Shown: positions 1 through 10,600 of the stretch, one piece after another
How positions within the stretch are numbered: the stretch's first letter is position 1
How the letters are laid out: each line of letters starts with the position of its first letter
Assembly: GCF_039529775.1 (NCBI RefSeq)
Contig: NZ_BAAANL010000001.1
Span: 372,001 to 436,000, forward strand
Direction of reading: 5' to 3'
Length of the DNA: 64,000 bases
Source of the DNA: Myceligenerans crystallogenes
GTDB lineage: Bacteria > Actinomycetota > Actinomycetes > Actinomycetales > Cellulomonadaceae
Program-made: the position numbers and the translations under genes
Notes under the pieces: model-generated
Told to the model about the DNA's origin: nothing
The model's input: only the letters and a program-made list of their open reading frames with translations
Databases searched by the model: none

Positions 1-2
1 AC

Positions 3-521
3 AACGACGGTTTCGACTGGGGCAAGCTGCTGGTGATCCTGCTCGCGGTGGCGATCCCGCTGATCCTGGTCCTGCTGCCGATCCTGGTCATCCTCGCCTA
101 CAAGGCGCGCCGCCGGACCCGGCGGCGCAACGCCGAGGAGCTCTCCGACCGGTTCAGCGGCGGCTGGCACGAGGTGGTCGATGTCGTGACCGATCTGGGG
201 ACGTCCGTGCCCCGATCGGCGACACGCCGTGAAGGTGCTGGCCTTATAGCGACAAAGCACGAGACGCCAGGCACACTGATGCTCGCGCACCAGGCGGACG
301 CCACGGTGTTCAGCGGGCGGCAGCCGTCCCAGGCCGAGGTCGACTCCTTCTGGAAGGAGGTGGACACGGTCATCGGGGGCCTACGCTCGTCCGTGAACAC
401 CCGGCAGAGGATCGCCGCGGCGTTGTCGCTGCGGAGCGTCCGCGCGCGGATGGCGGGCGGACGCGGGTTCCTCGCCGCGTGCGCTGACCTGGTGAGGCGA
501 GGCCCGAAGGAGAAACGATGA
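3..521 (+). CDS. C-terminal end of a transglutaminase-like membrane protein (partial)
   Basis: The reading frame is open from base 3, so this is the 3' end of a longer gene; about 172 residues are visible. It begins with a short acidic-aromatic stretch, then one strong membrane segment (roughly residues 9-33) and an Arg-rich cytoplasmic edge. A soluble tail follows with the pattern GGWHEVVDVVTDLGTSVPRSATRRE. That tail resembles the end of the large transglutaminase-like (TgpA-type) membrane proteins that precede RDD/FHA genes in actinobacterial WXG100 loci; the catalytic domain lies outside the window, so this is inference. The stop overlaps the next start (ATGA at 518-521), which places it in the same operon. 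Confidence 0.6.
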   Translation, partial: NDGFDWGKLLVILLAVAIPLILVLLPILVILAYKARRRTRRRNAEELSDRFSGGWHEVVDVVTDLGTSVPRSATRREGAGLIATKHETPGTLMLAHQADATVFSGRQPSQAEVDSFWKEVDTVIGGLRSSVNTRQRIAAALSLRSVRARMAGGRGFLAACADLVRRGPKEKR

Positions 522-2539
522 CGGACGTGGTGTGCGGCGGGTGCATGTCGCGGCAGCCTGCGGGGACGCAGTACTGCGGCGTGTGCGGACGCGAGTTCCC
601 GCGCACGGGCAGGCCCGTGGTCGCGCAGGAGCAAGGGCCGCAGAGTGCTGTCCAGCAGCAGGCCGGGAGCTACGGGAGCCAGGGTGCTGACATCCCGTAC
701 CACCAGCCCAGCCGGATCGAGGAGGACTTCCACACCGGGACCCTCGTCCCGGTGCGTCCGGCTGCCCCTGCCGCCGCGCCCGAGGCCGTGTACGCGCACG
801 TCGGCAAGCGGATCGTCGCGTACCTGATCGACGGCGCGGTGAGCGGCCTCCTGTTCGGGATCCCCTACGGGATCGCGCTCGCGATGGCGCAGCCGCCCGC
901 GGGCGAGACCTCCGTCAGCGCGACCGAGGCCCAGGCGATGGTCACCACCTGGATGGTGGGGCTGGGCATCGGGCTCGTCCTGATGCTCGCCTGGAGCATC
1001 TCGATGTGGGTCTGGGAGGGGAAGTCCGGCAAGACCCTGGGCAACCTCGCCCTCGGGATCCGCACGGTCGCGGCCCGCGGCCTCGGCCCGATCGGCTTCG
1101 GGCGGGCGTTCCTGCGCCCGTTCCTGATCGGCGTGAGCAACATCGTGCCGGGCGTGGGGCCGATCCTGATGCTCCTCAGCCCCTTGTTCGACAACAGCGG
1201 GCGCAAGCAGGGCTGGCACGACAAGGCGGCGAACGCCGTCGTCGTCGACGCGACGAGGAAGCCCGCGCCCGAGGTGGCCGGCTTCCACCCGGAGGCGCGC
1301 CAGGTCACCTCCGCCACGGGCCTGCCCGCGCCCGCCCCGGTCCAGGGGCAGCTCGCGGCCGCGAGCGGCACCGCCAGCCCGGGCGCCCTGCGTGCCGCCG
1401 GGCAGGCGTACAGCAACGCGGCGGCGGCGTCCGGCCAGTACCCGGCCGGGTCCGGCCAGTACCCGGCCGCGTCCGGGCAGCAGCCCGGCGAGCCGGCGCC
1501 GTACCAGCAGCCCGCCGCGCAGGCGCCCGCGTCGTTCACGCCCGACGGTTCGGCCGCCGCCCCCGATCCGTGGTCGTTCCCGAGGTTGGGGGAGCCGGCG
1601 GCCGGTGCGGGCCTGATCACCGACGTGCCCGGCTCGTCGCCGGGGGGCCCGGCCGGCGGCGGGGCCGGGACGCCCGGCGGCCCGCAGCCCGGGCAGCAGC
1701 CGGGGCAGTTCCCGCAGAGCGGGCAGTTCCCGCCCGTCCAGCCGCCCGCCCAGCAGGCGGGCGGCGTCGCGCCGTCGGCCCCGAACCCGTTCCCGCCCGT
1801 GTCGTCCGCGGCGCCGTCCCCCTTCCCCCCGACGTCGTCGGCCACGCCCTCGCCGCCCGCGACGCCGAACACCCCGCCGCCGCTGACGGCCGCGAACACG
1901 ATCCCCGAACACCCCGTCCTGGAGACGTCGCCGTACCCGCCGGTCTCCCAGCCGCGGCAGCGGGAATCCCAGCCCACCCGGGCCGTGAGCTTCGACGAGC
2001 TGACCCCGGCGCAGCAGGCCCACCAGCCGTACCCGGCCCCGCCCGTCCAGGACCAGACCCCGTCCGGCCGCCACGCCGCGATGCCGGCGGGGACGCCGTC
2101 CGGCCCGGACCCGGACGAGACGCGGATCGAGCCCGCGTCGGGCGCCACGCGCATGCAGGCGGCTGTCGGCAGCGGCGCGATGGACCCGCCGCCGGTCGCC
2201 GGCGTCGTCCTGGCGCTGGAGTCCGGCGAGCAGGTGCGGGTGGACGGGCCCACGCTCGTGGGCCGGAACCCCTCGGCGCCGGGCAGCACGGGCGTGAACC
2301 TCGTCCAGATCCCGGATCCGATGCGCTCGGTGTCCAAGAACCACGCCGAGCTCGGCGTGGACTCGGCGGGCCTGTGGCTCACGGACCGCGGGTCGACCAA
2401 CGGCACCGTGGTCTCGGTCCCGGGCCTGCCCCCGCGCGTCGCGGAGGCGGGCGCGCGCGTGCGCGTCCCGGTGGGGTCGACGATCCACTTCGGCGACCGC
2501 AAGGTCGTGGTCCGGCCCGGATCGGGGACGACGGCGTGA
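518..2539 (+). CDS. Zinc-ribbon, RDD and FHA domain membrane protein
   Basis: The 673-residue protein has four parts. An N-terminal zinc ribbon carries two CxxC pairs (residues about 7-28). An RDD-type membrane domain (about 90-250) has helices around IDGAVSGLLFGIPYGIAL and MVGLGIGLVLMLAWSISMW. A long Pro/Gln/Ala-rich linker (about 255-560) contains repeated GQYPA and GQFP units. The C-terminal FHA domain (about 565-665) has the GRN, SKNHAEL and GSTNGT signatures. FHA domains bind phosphothreonine, so this is a likely membrane-anchored receptor for the kinase and phosphatase encoded nearby. The start overlaps the previous stop and the stop overlaps the next GTG. The disordered linker explains the many spurious frames here. 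Confidence 0.85.
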   Translation: MTDVVCGGCMSRQPAGTQYCGVCGREFPRTGRPVVAQEQGPQSAVQQQAGSYGSQGADIPYHQPSRIEEDFHTGTLVPVRPAAPAAAPEAVYAHVGKRIVAYLIDGAVSGLLFGIPYGIALAMAQPPAGETSVSATEAQAMVTTWMVGLGIGLVLMLAWSISMWVWEGKSGKTLGNLALGIRTVAARGLGPIGFGRAFLRPFLIGVSNIVPGVGPILMLLSPLFDNSGRKQGWHDKAANAVVVDATRKPAPEVAGFHPEARQVTSATGLPAPAPVQGQLAAASGTASPGALRAAGQAYSNAAAASGQYPAGSGQYPAASGQQPGEPAPYQQPAAQAPASFTPDGSAAAPDPWSFPRLGEPAAGAGLITDVPGSSPGGPAGGGAGTPGGPQPGQQPGQFPQSGQFPPVQPPAQQAGGVAPSAPNPFPPVSSAAPSPFPPTSSATPSPPATPNTPPPLTAANTIPEHPVLETSPYPPVSQPRQRESQPTRAVSFDELTPAQQAHQPYPAPPVQDQTPSGRHAAMPAGTPSGPDPDETRIEPASGATRMQAAVGSGAMDPPPVAGVVLALESGEQVRVDGPTLVGRNPSAPGSTGVNLVQIPDPMRSVSKNHAELGVDSAGLWLTDRGSTNGTVVSVPGLPPRVAEAGARVRVPVGSTIHFGDRKVVVRPGSGTTA

Positions 2540-3369
2540 ACTCTCCCGACCGCCCTTCGCTGATGTGGGGGGCCGCCTCCGACCGCGGCCGCCGGCGAAA
2601 GGTCAACGAGGACGCCTACCTCGCCGAGAACGGCGTGTTCCTCGTCGCCGACGGCATGGGCGGGCACGACGCCGGGGACATCGCCTCGGCCACGGCGCTC
2701 GGCGCGCTGAGCTTCCTGCTCGAGGCCGAGACGATCGAGCCCGAGCTGGTCGACGTCCTCGTGGACGTGGCCCAGAAGGAGGTCCGCGCGATCGAGACCG
2801 GCCCCAAGGGGCGGGGCGCGGGCACCACGCTCACGGGCGCGGTGCTCGCCTACGTCGACGGCGTGCCCTACTGGCTGATCATCAACGTCGGCGACTCGCG
2901 CACCTACCTGCTGTCCAACGGCGAGCTCGAGCAGATGAGCGTCGACCACTCCGAGGTCCAGGAGCTGATCGACGCCGGCATGCTCACCGCGGAGGAGGCG
3001 CGGCACCACCCCCGGCGCAACGTCATCACCAGGGCGCTCGGGGGGCCCGACGAACTCGACGCCGACTTCCGGTACATTCCCGTCGAGGCGCACGAGCGCA
3101 TCCTCGTCTGCTCCGACGGGCTGACCGCCGAGGTCGACGACGACAGGATCCGCGAGATCCTGCTCGCCTGTCCCGATCCCGGGAACGCCGCCCAGGAACT
3201 GGTCGACGCCGCCCTCGAGGCGGGCGGCCGGGACAATGTGACGGTGCTCGTCGTGGATGTGACCGGAGTGCCGAGCGACAACCACGGCGACACGGCCGAC
3301 CGCGCCACGGACATCGTGCCGGGCGGACTACGACAGCTGGAAGACACGCAACCACGGAACGGCGGCTGA
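2536..3369 (+). CDS. PP2C-family Ser/Thr protein phosphatase
   Basis: The 277-residue protein is a complete PP2C catalytic domain. It has the N-terminal RRKVNEDAY motif, VADGMGGHDAG, GAGTT, NVGDSRTYLL, ITRALGG, LVCSDGLT and GGRDNVTVLVVDV. All metal-coordinating aspartates of the family are present. It would remove phosphates from Ser/Thr and so oppose the kinase encoded at 5198. There is no signal or membrane segment, so it is cytoplasmic. The GTG start at 2536 overlaps the upstream stop (GTGA), and no better start fits; the open frame reaches much further upstream only because of GC-rich read-through. Confidence 0.93.
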   Translation: MNSPDRPSLMWGAASDRGRRRKVNEDAYLAENGVFLVADGMGGHDAGDIASATALGALSFLLEAETIEPELVDVLVDVAQKEVRAIETGPKGRGAGTTLTGAVLAYVDGVPYWLIINVGDSRTYLLSNGELEQMSVDHSEVQELIDAGMLTAEEARHHPRRNVITRALGGPDELDADFRYIPVEAHERILVCSDGLTAEVDDDRIREILLACPDPGNAAQELVDAALEAGGRDNVTVLVVDVTGVPSDNHGDTADRATDIVPGGLRQLEDTQPRNGG

Positions 3370-3388
3370 GCCCGCCGGAGGGACCGAG

Positions 3389-5083
3389 ATGACTGTGCAC
3401 TACACCGAGGGATCCGCCCGCGCCGTGATCCGTGGCGAGACCGTCGTGGTCCTGCCCGGGGCCAAGGTCGACGACACCCTGCTCCGGGCCCTGTGGACGG
3501 AGCTCGGCGACGCGTCCGACGGCGTCGCCGCGGCCCTCGGGGTGCTGACCTCCCGCGAGGGCGGGCTGCGCGCCGTGCCGCCGTTCGCCGTGGTCTCCGT
3601 CCAGAGGTCGGGCAGCGCGCACGTGGCGGTGCGCGGCGCGGGCCTGGACGTGACCGTGGCCACGGCGGGCGGCCCCGTCCCGGTGTCCGGTCAGGACGTC
3701 GTGTCGTGGTCCGAGCGCGTGATCGAGGAGCCGACGTCGTTCGTGGTCTCGGTCGCGGACGGCACCGCGCCCGCGTCCGGGTCCGGTGACGGGTTCCCGG
3801 TCGAGTCCGCGGTGGTGGCGGCGGGCTCGGTCCGCCGGGTCCTGGTCGAGGGAGCCGACGACGCCGGGCCGGCGGCGGCCCCCGGCGGAACGCTCGGCGA
3901 GTTCGCGACGTTCGGGTCAACCCCGGCCGCCGAGGACGTCCCGCCCGTCCCCGCTCCGCCCGTGGCCGGACGGCACACGGACGCCCCGTCCGGCGCCGCG
4001 GCGCCGGAACCGGCCGGCCCGGCCTTCGGCGCGGCGGGCGCCACGGCCTTGCCGGGCCCGGCGTCGTCCGGCAGCCCCGTGCCGGAAACCACCCAGATCG
4101 GCGGCGGCGACGACGAGTACGAGCACCTGTTCGGCGAGACGATCATGCGCAGCGTCGAGGACGCCGCGGTGCGCGCCCCGGAGGAGGACGAGGAGGACGA
4201 GCCCGCGGCCAAGGAGCCCGGCAAGCCCGCCGCCGCGGTGCCGCCGCCCCCGGCTCCCGGACCGCCCGCACCGCCCGCCGCCGACGAGGCCCCCGGCCTG
4301 ATCTCAGCCGTGCCCGGCGGCTTCCCAGGCCCGTCCCCGGCCGCTCCGGGCGGCACGCCCGCGGCGGCGCACCGCGCGGCCTCGATCGGCGCCGAGGCGT
4401 CCGCGCAGGAGACCATCGCGCCCACGGGCGACGAGCCGGACGACCACGACGGCCACACCGTCATGCAGTCCGACCTCGCGGACCTGCGGCGCGCCGGGGG
4501 CCTCGGCCAGGCGGCGCCGGGCGCGGGCGGCACACCGGCGCCGGGTACGGGCGGCACGCCCGCGCCGACGGCGTCGGCCGCCGGAACGGGCCCGGAGATC
4601 CTGGCCGTCACCTGCCCCAACGGACACGCGAACCCGCCCTCGCGGCCGACCTGCCGCACCTGCGGCGACGACCTGTCGGGGGAGCCGGCGCCCGCGCCGC
4701 GCCCCGCCCTCGGGCGGCTCGTGGTGAGCACCGGCTCCGCGCAGGCGGGCGCCGCGGGGCCGCGCGGCGAGCAGGTGGTCGAGCTCGACCGGGCGGTCAT
4801 CGTGGGCCGCCGCCCGCGCACGTCGACGACGTCGGCCTCCGGGATGCCGCGGCTGGTCACGGTGTCCAGCCCCAACCAGGACATCTCCCGGTCGCACCTC
4901 GAGGTCTCGCTGGAGGAGTGGCAGGTGCTGGTCTCGGACCTCGCGACGACCAACGGCACCACGCTGATGCGCCCGGGCCAGCCGCCCCGGCGCCTCCACC
5001 CGAACGAGAAGGAGATCATCGCCGACGGCGACGTCGTCGACCTCGGGGACGGTGTGACCCTGAAGTTTGAGGGGATCTGGTGA
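3389..5083 (+). CDS. Zinc-ribbon and FHA domain protein
   Basis: The 564-residue protein has an N-terminal globular region of about 130 residues with no recognised family. A long Ala/Pro-rich linker with an acidic block (EEDEEDE near residue 267) follows. Then come a zinc ribbon (CPNGH...CRTCG, about 409-426) and a C-terminal FHA domain (about 460-560; GRRPR, ISRSHLEV, TTNGT). It starts 19 bases after the phosphatase gene and has no membrane segment. It parallels the RDD-FHA protein upstream without the membrane anchor and is probably a second phosphothreonine reader acting near the secretion ATPase. The function of the N-terminal region is unknown. Confidence 0.8.
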   Translation: MTVHYTEGSARAVIRGETVVVLPGAKVDDTLLRALWTELGDASDGVAAALGVLTSREGGLRAVPPFAVVSVQRSGSAHVAVRGAGLDVTVATAGGPVPVSGQDVVSWSERVIEEPTSFVVSVADGTAPASGSGDGFPVESAVVAAGSVRRVLVEGADDAGPAAAPGGTLGEFATFGSTPAAEDVPPVPAPPVAGRHTDAPSGAAAPEPAGPAFGAAGATALPGPASSGSPVPETTQIGGGDDEYEHLFGETIMRSVEDAAVRAPEEDEEDEPAAKEPGKPAAAVPPPPAPGPPAPPAADEAPGLISAVPGGFPGPSPAAPGGTPAAAHRAASIGAEASAQETIAPTGDEPDDHDGHTVMQSDLADLRRAGGLGQAAPGAGGTPAPGTGGTPAPTASAAGTGPEILAVTCPNGHANPPSRPTCRTCGDDLSGEPAPAPRPALGRLVVSTGSAQAGAAGPRGEQVVELDRAVIVGRRPRTSTTSASGMPRLVTVSSPNQDISRSHLEVSLEEWQVLVSDLATTNGTTLMRPGQPPRRLHPNEKEIIADGDVVDLGDGVTLKFEGIW

Positions 5084-5197
5084 AACTGATCGAGATTCAC
5101 CCGGACTCTGCGAGGATTCGGCGGGTCTGAGAGGTAGCTGGACGTCCGGCGTGCACACCATCCGCCAGGAACGACACACGAACGTAGAAGGAGCCGA

Positions 5198-6925
5198 GTG
5201 AGCAGCAAGCGAGCGCCCTCCGCGCCGCCCCACATCGATGGCTACGACTTCATGCGGGTCATCGGGTCGGGCGGCTTCGCGGACGTGTTCCTGTACGAGC
5301 AGCGCCGTCCGCGGCGGCAGGTCGCGATCAAGGTGCTGCTCAAGGAGTGGTCGAGCGCCACGCAGCGGGAGACGTTCGACTCCGAGGCCGACCTCATGGC
5401 CACGCTCGGCAACCACCCGTCGATCGTCACGATGTACGAGGCGTCGGCGGCGGGGGACGGGCGTCCCTACCTGGCGATGGAGTACTGCTCCCGGCCGAAC
5501 CTCGGCGCGCGGTACCGCAGCGAGCGGTTCTCGGTCGCCGAGGCCATGCGCACCACGATCCAGATCGCCGGCGCGGTCGAGACCGCGCACCGGCTGGGCA
5601 TCCTGCACCGCGACATCAAGCCGGCCAACATCCTGGTGACGCAGTTCGGCCACCCGGTGCTCACCGACTTCGGCATCGCGTCCACGGTGGACCAGGCCGC
5701 GGCCGCCGAGGGCATGTCGATCCCGTGGTCGCCGCCGGAGTCGTTCCAGGACCCGCCGGTCAGCGGGATCGCGACCGACGTGTGGGGCCTGGCCGCCACC
5801 TGCTACACCCTGCTGGCCGGGCGCACCCCGTTCGAGGTGCCGGGCGGGTCGAACCGGTCGGCCGACCTCATGGCGCGCATCGAGACGGCGCCGCTGCCGC
5901 CGCTCGGCCGCACGGACGTGCCGCCGTCGCTGGAGCGCGTGCTGGCCACGGCCATGAGCAAGCGCGCCACGTCGCGGTACCCGACGGCGCTGGCCTTCGC
6001 CCGCGCGCTGCAGCAGGTCCAGGTCGAGATGTCGCGCGACATGACGCCCATCGACATCCTCGACGAGTCCGGCCACATGCACCAGGAGGAGGAGGACGAG
6101 CAGGACGGCACCCGGTTCCGCAACGTCGTCTCCATCGACCCCGGCCAGCAGCCGCGGGGCTCCTCGCCCGCACCCGGGCCCGCCCACGGATCGTTCGCAC
6201 TCCAGTCGCCGACGGTCCCGGAAGCCCGGCCCGGATATCAGCCCGCGGCTCAGCCGTCGCCCGGCTTCGTTCCTGCCGCAGCCCAGCCGTCGCCGGGTTT
6301 CGTGCCCGCTGCGGGCGCGCCGTCGTCGTTCGACCGTCCCGTCGCGACGGACCTGCCCTACGCGACCGACACCGTGAGTGCCGGTGCCGGCATCGAGGAG
6401 ACCGTCGCCCGGACGTCCCTGCCCGAGAGCCAGCGCGGCGCGCAGGAGTACCTGGCGCCGGGTCAGGCCGAGCACGAGGAGAAGCCCAGCCCGTGGCGTC
6501 TCGTGGCGCCGATCGCGGGGGCGGTCGCGCTCGTGGCGGTGATCATCACCGTCGTCGTCCTGCAGCCCTGGAAGGGCGACGAGCCGGCGGACGACCCCAC
6601 GGCCGCGATCTCCGCGCCGGGTGTCGACCAGGACGTCGTCACCGGCTACGTGCCGCCGCCGCAGCAGGTCAAGGCCGCGAAGCAGGGCGAGCAGGTCGTC
6701 GTGACCTGGAAGAAGCCCGAGGGCTTCGGCAAGGACGACAAGTTCGGCTACCGGGTGGTCAGCCTGGAGGAGGCCGCGGTGATCTACCAGCCCGTGGACC
6801 AGAAGACGACCGCCACCGTGCCCGCGATGCCCGGTCAGACCTGTATCGACGTCGTGACGCAGCGGGGTTCCAACCAGTCCGAGCCCGTGCGCGCGTGCCA
6901 TCCGGCGCAGGGAGCCGGCGGATGA
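5198..6925 (+). CDS. Membrane Ser/Thr protein kinase (PknB type)
   Basis: The kinase domain (about residues 15-275) has a Gly loop GSGGFADV (23-30), Lys45, HRDIKPAN at 137-144 and DFG at 157-159, all intact. A Pro-rich juxtamembrane linker precedes one membrane helix (about 434-458). A small extracellular domain of about 115 residues, fibronectin-III-like in pattern, follows and ends with a pair of cysteines. GTG at 5198 is preceded by AAGGAG at good spacing. A 114-base gap separates it from the FHA gene, so it may have its own promoter. With the PP2C and the FHA proteins it forms a complete phospho-signalling set around the secretion ATPase. Confidence 0.93.
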   Translation: MSSKRAPSAPPHIDGYDFMRVIGSGGFADVFLYEQRRPRRQVAIKVLLKEWSSATQRETFDSEADLMATLGNHPSIVTMYEASAAGDGRPYLAMEYCSRPNLGARYRSERFSVAEAMRTTIQIAGAVETAHRLGILHRDIKPANILVTQFGHPVLTDFGIASTVDQAAAAEGMSIPWSPPESFQDPPVSGIATDVWGLAATCYTLLAGRTPFEVPGGSNRSADLMARIETAPLPPLGRTDVPPSLERVLATAMSKRATSRYPTALAFARALQQVQVEMSRDMTPIDILDESGHMHQEEEDEQDGTRFRNVVSIDPGQQPRGSSPAPGPAHGSFALQSPTVPEARPGYQPAAQPSPGFVPAAAQPSPGFVPAAGAPSSFDRPVATDLPYATDTVSAGAGIEETVARTSLPESQRGAQEYLAPGQAEHEEKPSPWRLVAPIAGAVALVAVIITVVVLQPWKGDEPADDPTAAISAPGVDQDVVTGYVPPPQQVKAAKQGEQVVVTWKKPEGFGKDDKFGYRVVSLEEAAVIYQPVDQKTTATVPAMPGQTCIDVVTQRGSNQSEPVRACHPAQGAGG

Positions 6926-7635
6926 GTTCGCTTGCCATCGAGTTCTGCGGCGAGTGGTTCCGCCCCGAAGGTGACGACCAGGCCGGCGGCGCCGTCTTCG
7001 ACATCGGCCGCGAGGGGGACCTCGCCGTCGACGACAACCCGTACCTGCACCGCCGCTTCCTGCGGGTCTCGCGCGAGAACGGCATCTGGTGGCTGTCGAA
7101 CGTCGGCTCCCTGATCTCCGCCACGGTGTGCGACTCCGGGGGCGGCGTGCAGTCGTGGCTGCCGCCCGGCAACCGCCTGCCGATCGTCTTCCCCAGCACG
7201 TCGGTCGTGTTCACCGCCGGTCCCACGACCTACGAGCTCACGCTGCAGCTCGAGGACGCGCCGTACCACGAGATCCAGTCCGACGACGACGCCGGGTCGG
7301 GCGCGACGACGATCGGCGCGATCCGCTTCACCACCAGCCAGCGGCAGCTCATCGTGGCGCTGTCGGAGCCGATGCTGCGCCGCGAGGGCAGCGGGCTGAG
7401 CGAGATCCCGAGCTCGGCGGCCGCGGCGCGCCGGCTCGGCTGGGCCACCACCCGCTTCAACCGCAAGCTCGACAACGTGTGCGAGAAGCTCGACCGGATC
7501 GGCGTGAAGGGCCTGCGCGGCGACTCCGGTGCGCAGGCGACCAACCGCCGGGCCCGCCTCGTCGAGTACGCGGTCGCCTCCCGGCTGGTGACCGCCGAAG
7601 ACCTCCCCCTCCTCGACCTGAAGGACGACGCCTGA
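6922..7635 (+). CDS. FHA-like protein with C-terminal helical DNA-binding-like region
   Basis: The 237-residue protein starts at an ATG that overlaps the kinase stop (ATGA). The first about 120 residues follow a beta-rich FHA-like pattern (FDIGREGDLAVDDNPYLHRRFLRV...WLSNVG), but the canonical NGT motif is absent. The C-terminal half contains an HTH-like stretch (SSAAAARRLGWATTRFNRKLDNVCEKLDRIGVKGL), followed by a basic tail. The family is common beside FtsK/EssC genes in these loci, but its role is not established. It could link phosphorylation to transcription or be a structural partner of the ATPase. It ends one base before the ATPase start. Confidence 0.7.
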   Translation: MSSLAIEFCGEWFRPEGDDQAGGAVFDIGREGDLAVDDNPYLHRRFLRVSRENGIWWLSNVGSLISATVCDSGGGVQSWLPPGNRLPIVFPSTSVVFTAGPTTYELTLQLEDAPYHEIQSDDDAGSGATTIGAIRFTTSQRQLIVALSEPMLRREGSGLSEIPSSAAAARRLGWATTRFNRKLDNVCEKLDRIGVKGLRGDSGAQATNRRARLVEYAVASRLVTAEDLPLLDLKDDA

Positions 7636-7636
7636 C

Positions 7637-10600
7637 GTGCGGATCAAGCTGACACTCAACCGCCCGGACCAGACCAGTGCCAACGTCGCCGTCACCGCCG
7701 ACGCGACGGCCACCGTCCGGGACGTGGCCGAGACCCTGTTCTCGGCCGACCCGACCCGCAACGGCGCCGCGGCGCCGTCGAACCTGACGCTGCAGGTGCG
7801 CGGCGAGTCCGGCGGCGCGGGCGCCGACAGCCGCGTGCTGCGGCCCGAGAGCGACCTCACGCAGGCGGGCCTGCGCTCCGGTTCCACGGTCGAGATCGTG
7901 CGGGTCTCCGACCAGTTCATGGTGCCCGGCGCGGACCGCGGCGCCGCGGTCGCGACGCTGCGCGTCATCGAGGGGCCCGACGCCGGCCGTGAGTTCCCGC
8001 TGCCCGTCGGGACCTCCTACATCGGGCGCAACCGCGACATGGACATCCGGCTCGCCGACAAGCAGGTGTCCAAGCGGCACGCCCGCATCGTGGTGGGCGA
8101 GTCGATCGAGATCCACGACCTCGACTCGGCCAACGGCCTCGTGATGGGCGGGCAGGCGGTCACCCGGGCGACGGTCACCAGCTCCGACATCGTCACCATC
8201 GGCAACGACGTCGTCTCCGTCATCGCGCTGCACCGGCACGCGGGCCTGGTCCCGACGAGTCCCGCGGTGGAGTTCAACCGCTCGCCGCGCGTCGTGACGC
8301 GGTTCGGCGAGGACAAGATCACGCCCCCCAAGCCGCCGCGGCCCATCCCGCCCGGGCGGCTGCCCTGGATCCCGATGCTCGCGCCCATGTTCATGGGCCT
8401 GGCGATGTTCGCCATCTTCCAGAACCCGCGGATGCTCGTGTTCATGTTCATGAGCCCGCTGATCATGGGCGCGGTCTTCATCGACCGGCGGTTGAACGCG
8501 AAGAAGCAGTTCGAGCAGGCCACCGAGATCTTCCTGCAGAACTGCGAGGCGACGGCCGAGCGGATCCGGCGCACGCACGCGGTCGAACGGGCCGTGCGGG
8601 TCGCCGAGTCGCCGTCGCTGGCCGACGCGCTCGCCGCCACCCGGCGTCTCGGCGGGCTGATGTGGACCCACCGGCCGGAGCACCGCTGGTTCCTGACCGT
8701 GCGGCTCGGGATGGGCCGCGCGCCGTCGCGCACCGAGTTCGACAAGCCCCGCGAGAACGAGGGGCTCGCCGAGCACTGGCAGAAGGTGATCGACCTCCAG
8801 GAGCAGTGCGTCGTGATCGACGACGTGCCCGCGGTCGCCGCGCTGCGGTTCGGCGGCAACGTGGGCCTGGCCGGTCCGTCCGGCATCGTCGAGGGCGTGG
8901 CGCGGTCGGTCCTGCTGCAGATGGTCACGCTGCACTCGCCGGCCGAGGTGGTGGTCACCGCGCTCACCTCGAACCGCTCCCGGCAGGACTGGGAGTGGCT
9001 GCAGTGGGTGCCGCACACCGGCTCGCCGCACAGCCCGCTGGGCTCGACCGACCACCTCGCCGCCGACCCGGGTCAGGGCATCGCCCTGCTCACCCGGCTG
9101 GAGGAGCTCGTGGAGTCGCGCGGCGTGCGGCTGGACGGCCCGCCGCCGTTCGAGGGCGAGCGCGACCCCGAGAAGGACCGCACCGAGCGGATGCCCAAGC
9201 CGGTGCTGCCCAGCGTCGTCGTCCTCGTCGAGGACGACGTCCCCCTCGAACGGTCCCGCCTCGTGCGCCTGGCCGAGCGCGGCCCGTCGGCGAACGTGCA
9301 CGTCATCTGGGTCGCGCCCACCGTCGAGCAGCTGCCCGCGGCGTGCCGTACCTTCGTCGTCCTCCAGGAAACGGCCGGGCCGGACGGCGCCACCACGGGC
9401 CAGGTGCACTACGGCCTGCTGTCCTTCCCCGTGCGCTGCGAGACCGCCGACCTCGCCACGGCCCACGAGATCGCCCGCATCCTGTCGCCGGTGGTCGACG
9501 TCGGCGCCCCCGTCTCGGACGAGACGGACCTGCCGCGGTCGGTGTCCTACCTGGCGCTCGCCGGGACCGAGGTCGCCTCGGATGCGAACAGCATCGTCGA
9601 CCGGTGGCGGGAGAACCTGTCGCTCACGCCGCGGGACGGCTCGCCGCCCGTGCGCCGCAAGAACCCGACCAACCTGCGCGGCCTCGTGGGGCACAACGGC
9701 ATCGAGCCGTTCTACCTCGACCTGCGCACGCAGGGCCCGCACGCGCTGGTGGGCGGCACGACCGGTGCCGGTAAGTCCGAGTTCCTGCAGTCCTGGGTGA
9801 TGGGCATGGCCGCGGCGCACAGCCCCGACCGCGTGACGTTCCTGTTCGTGGACTACAAGGGCGGCGCGGCGTTCGCCGACTGCGTGCACCTGCCGCACAC
9901 CGTCGGCCTGGTGACGGACCTGTCGCCGCACCTGGTGCGGCGGGCGCTGTCCTCGCTGCGCGCCGAGCTGCACTACCGCGAGCACCTGCTGAACCGGAAG
10001 AAGGCCAAGGACCTGGCCTCGCTGGAGAAGACCGGCGACCCCGAGGCGCCGCCGTCGCTCATCATCGTGGTGGACGAGTTCGCCGCGCTGGTGGGCGAGG
10101 TGCCGGAGTTCGTGGACGGCGTCGTCGACGTCGCGCAGCGCGGCCGGTCGCTCGGGCTGCACCTGATCCTCGCGACCCAGCGCCCCGCCGGCGTCATCAA
10201 GGACAACCTGCGCGCCAACACCAACCTGCGCATCGCGCTGCGGATGGCGGACGAGTCCGACTCCAAGGACGTGCTCGGCGACGAGATGGCCGCGCACTTC
10301 TCCGCCTCGATCCCCGGCCGCGGCGCCGCGAAGACCGGCCCCGGCCGCATCACGACGTTCCAGACCGGCTACGCCGGCGGCTGGACCAAGGACGAGCCCG
10401 AGCTCGCGCAGATCGACGTCGAGGAGCTCGACTTCGGCATCTCCCGGAAGTGGGAGATGCCGGCGCGGGAGTCCGTGGACGACGGCGGGGACCCGGGTCC
10501 CAACGACATCGCCCGCATGGTGCGCACCATCAGCGTGGCGGCGTCGTCGGCCGGCGTGCCCGAACCGCGCAAGCCGTGGCTGCCCGAGCTCGCGGCGACC

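Noticed and set aside
865..3285. Long minus-strand open frame opposite the RDD-FHA and PP2C genes
   Set aside because: Low-complexity Gly/Ala/Pro sequence produced by the complementary strand of the Pro-rich linker; no ribosome site or homology pattern.
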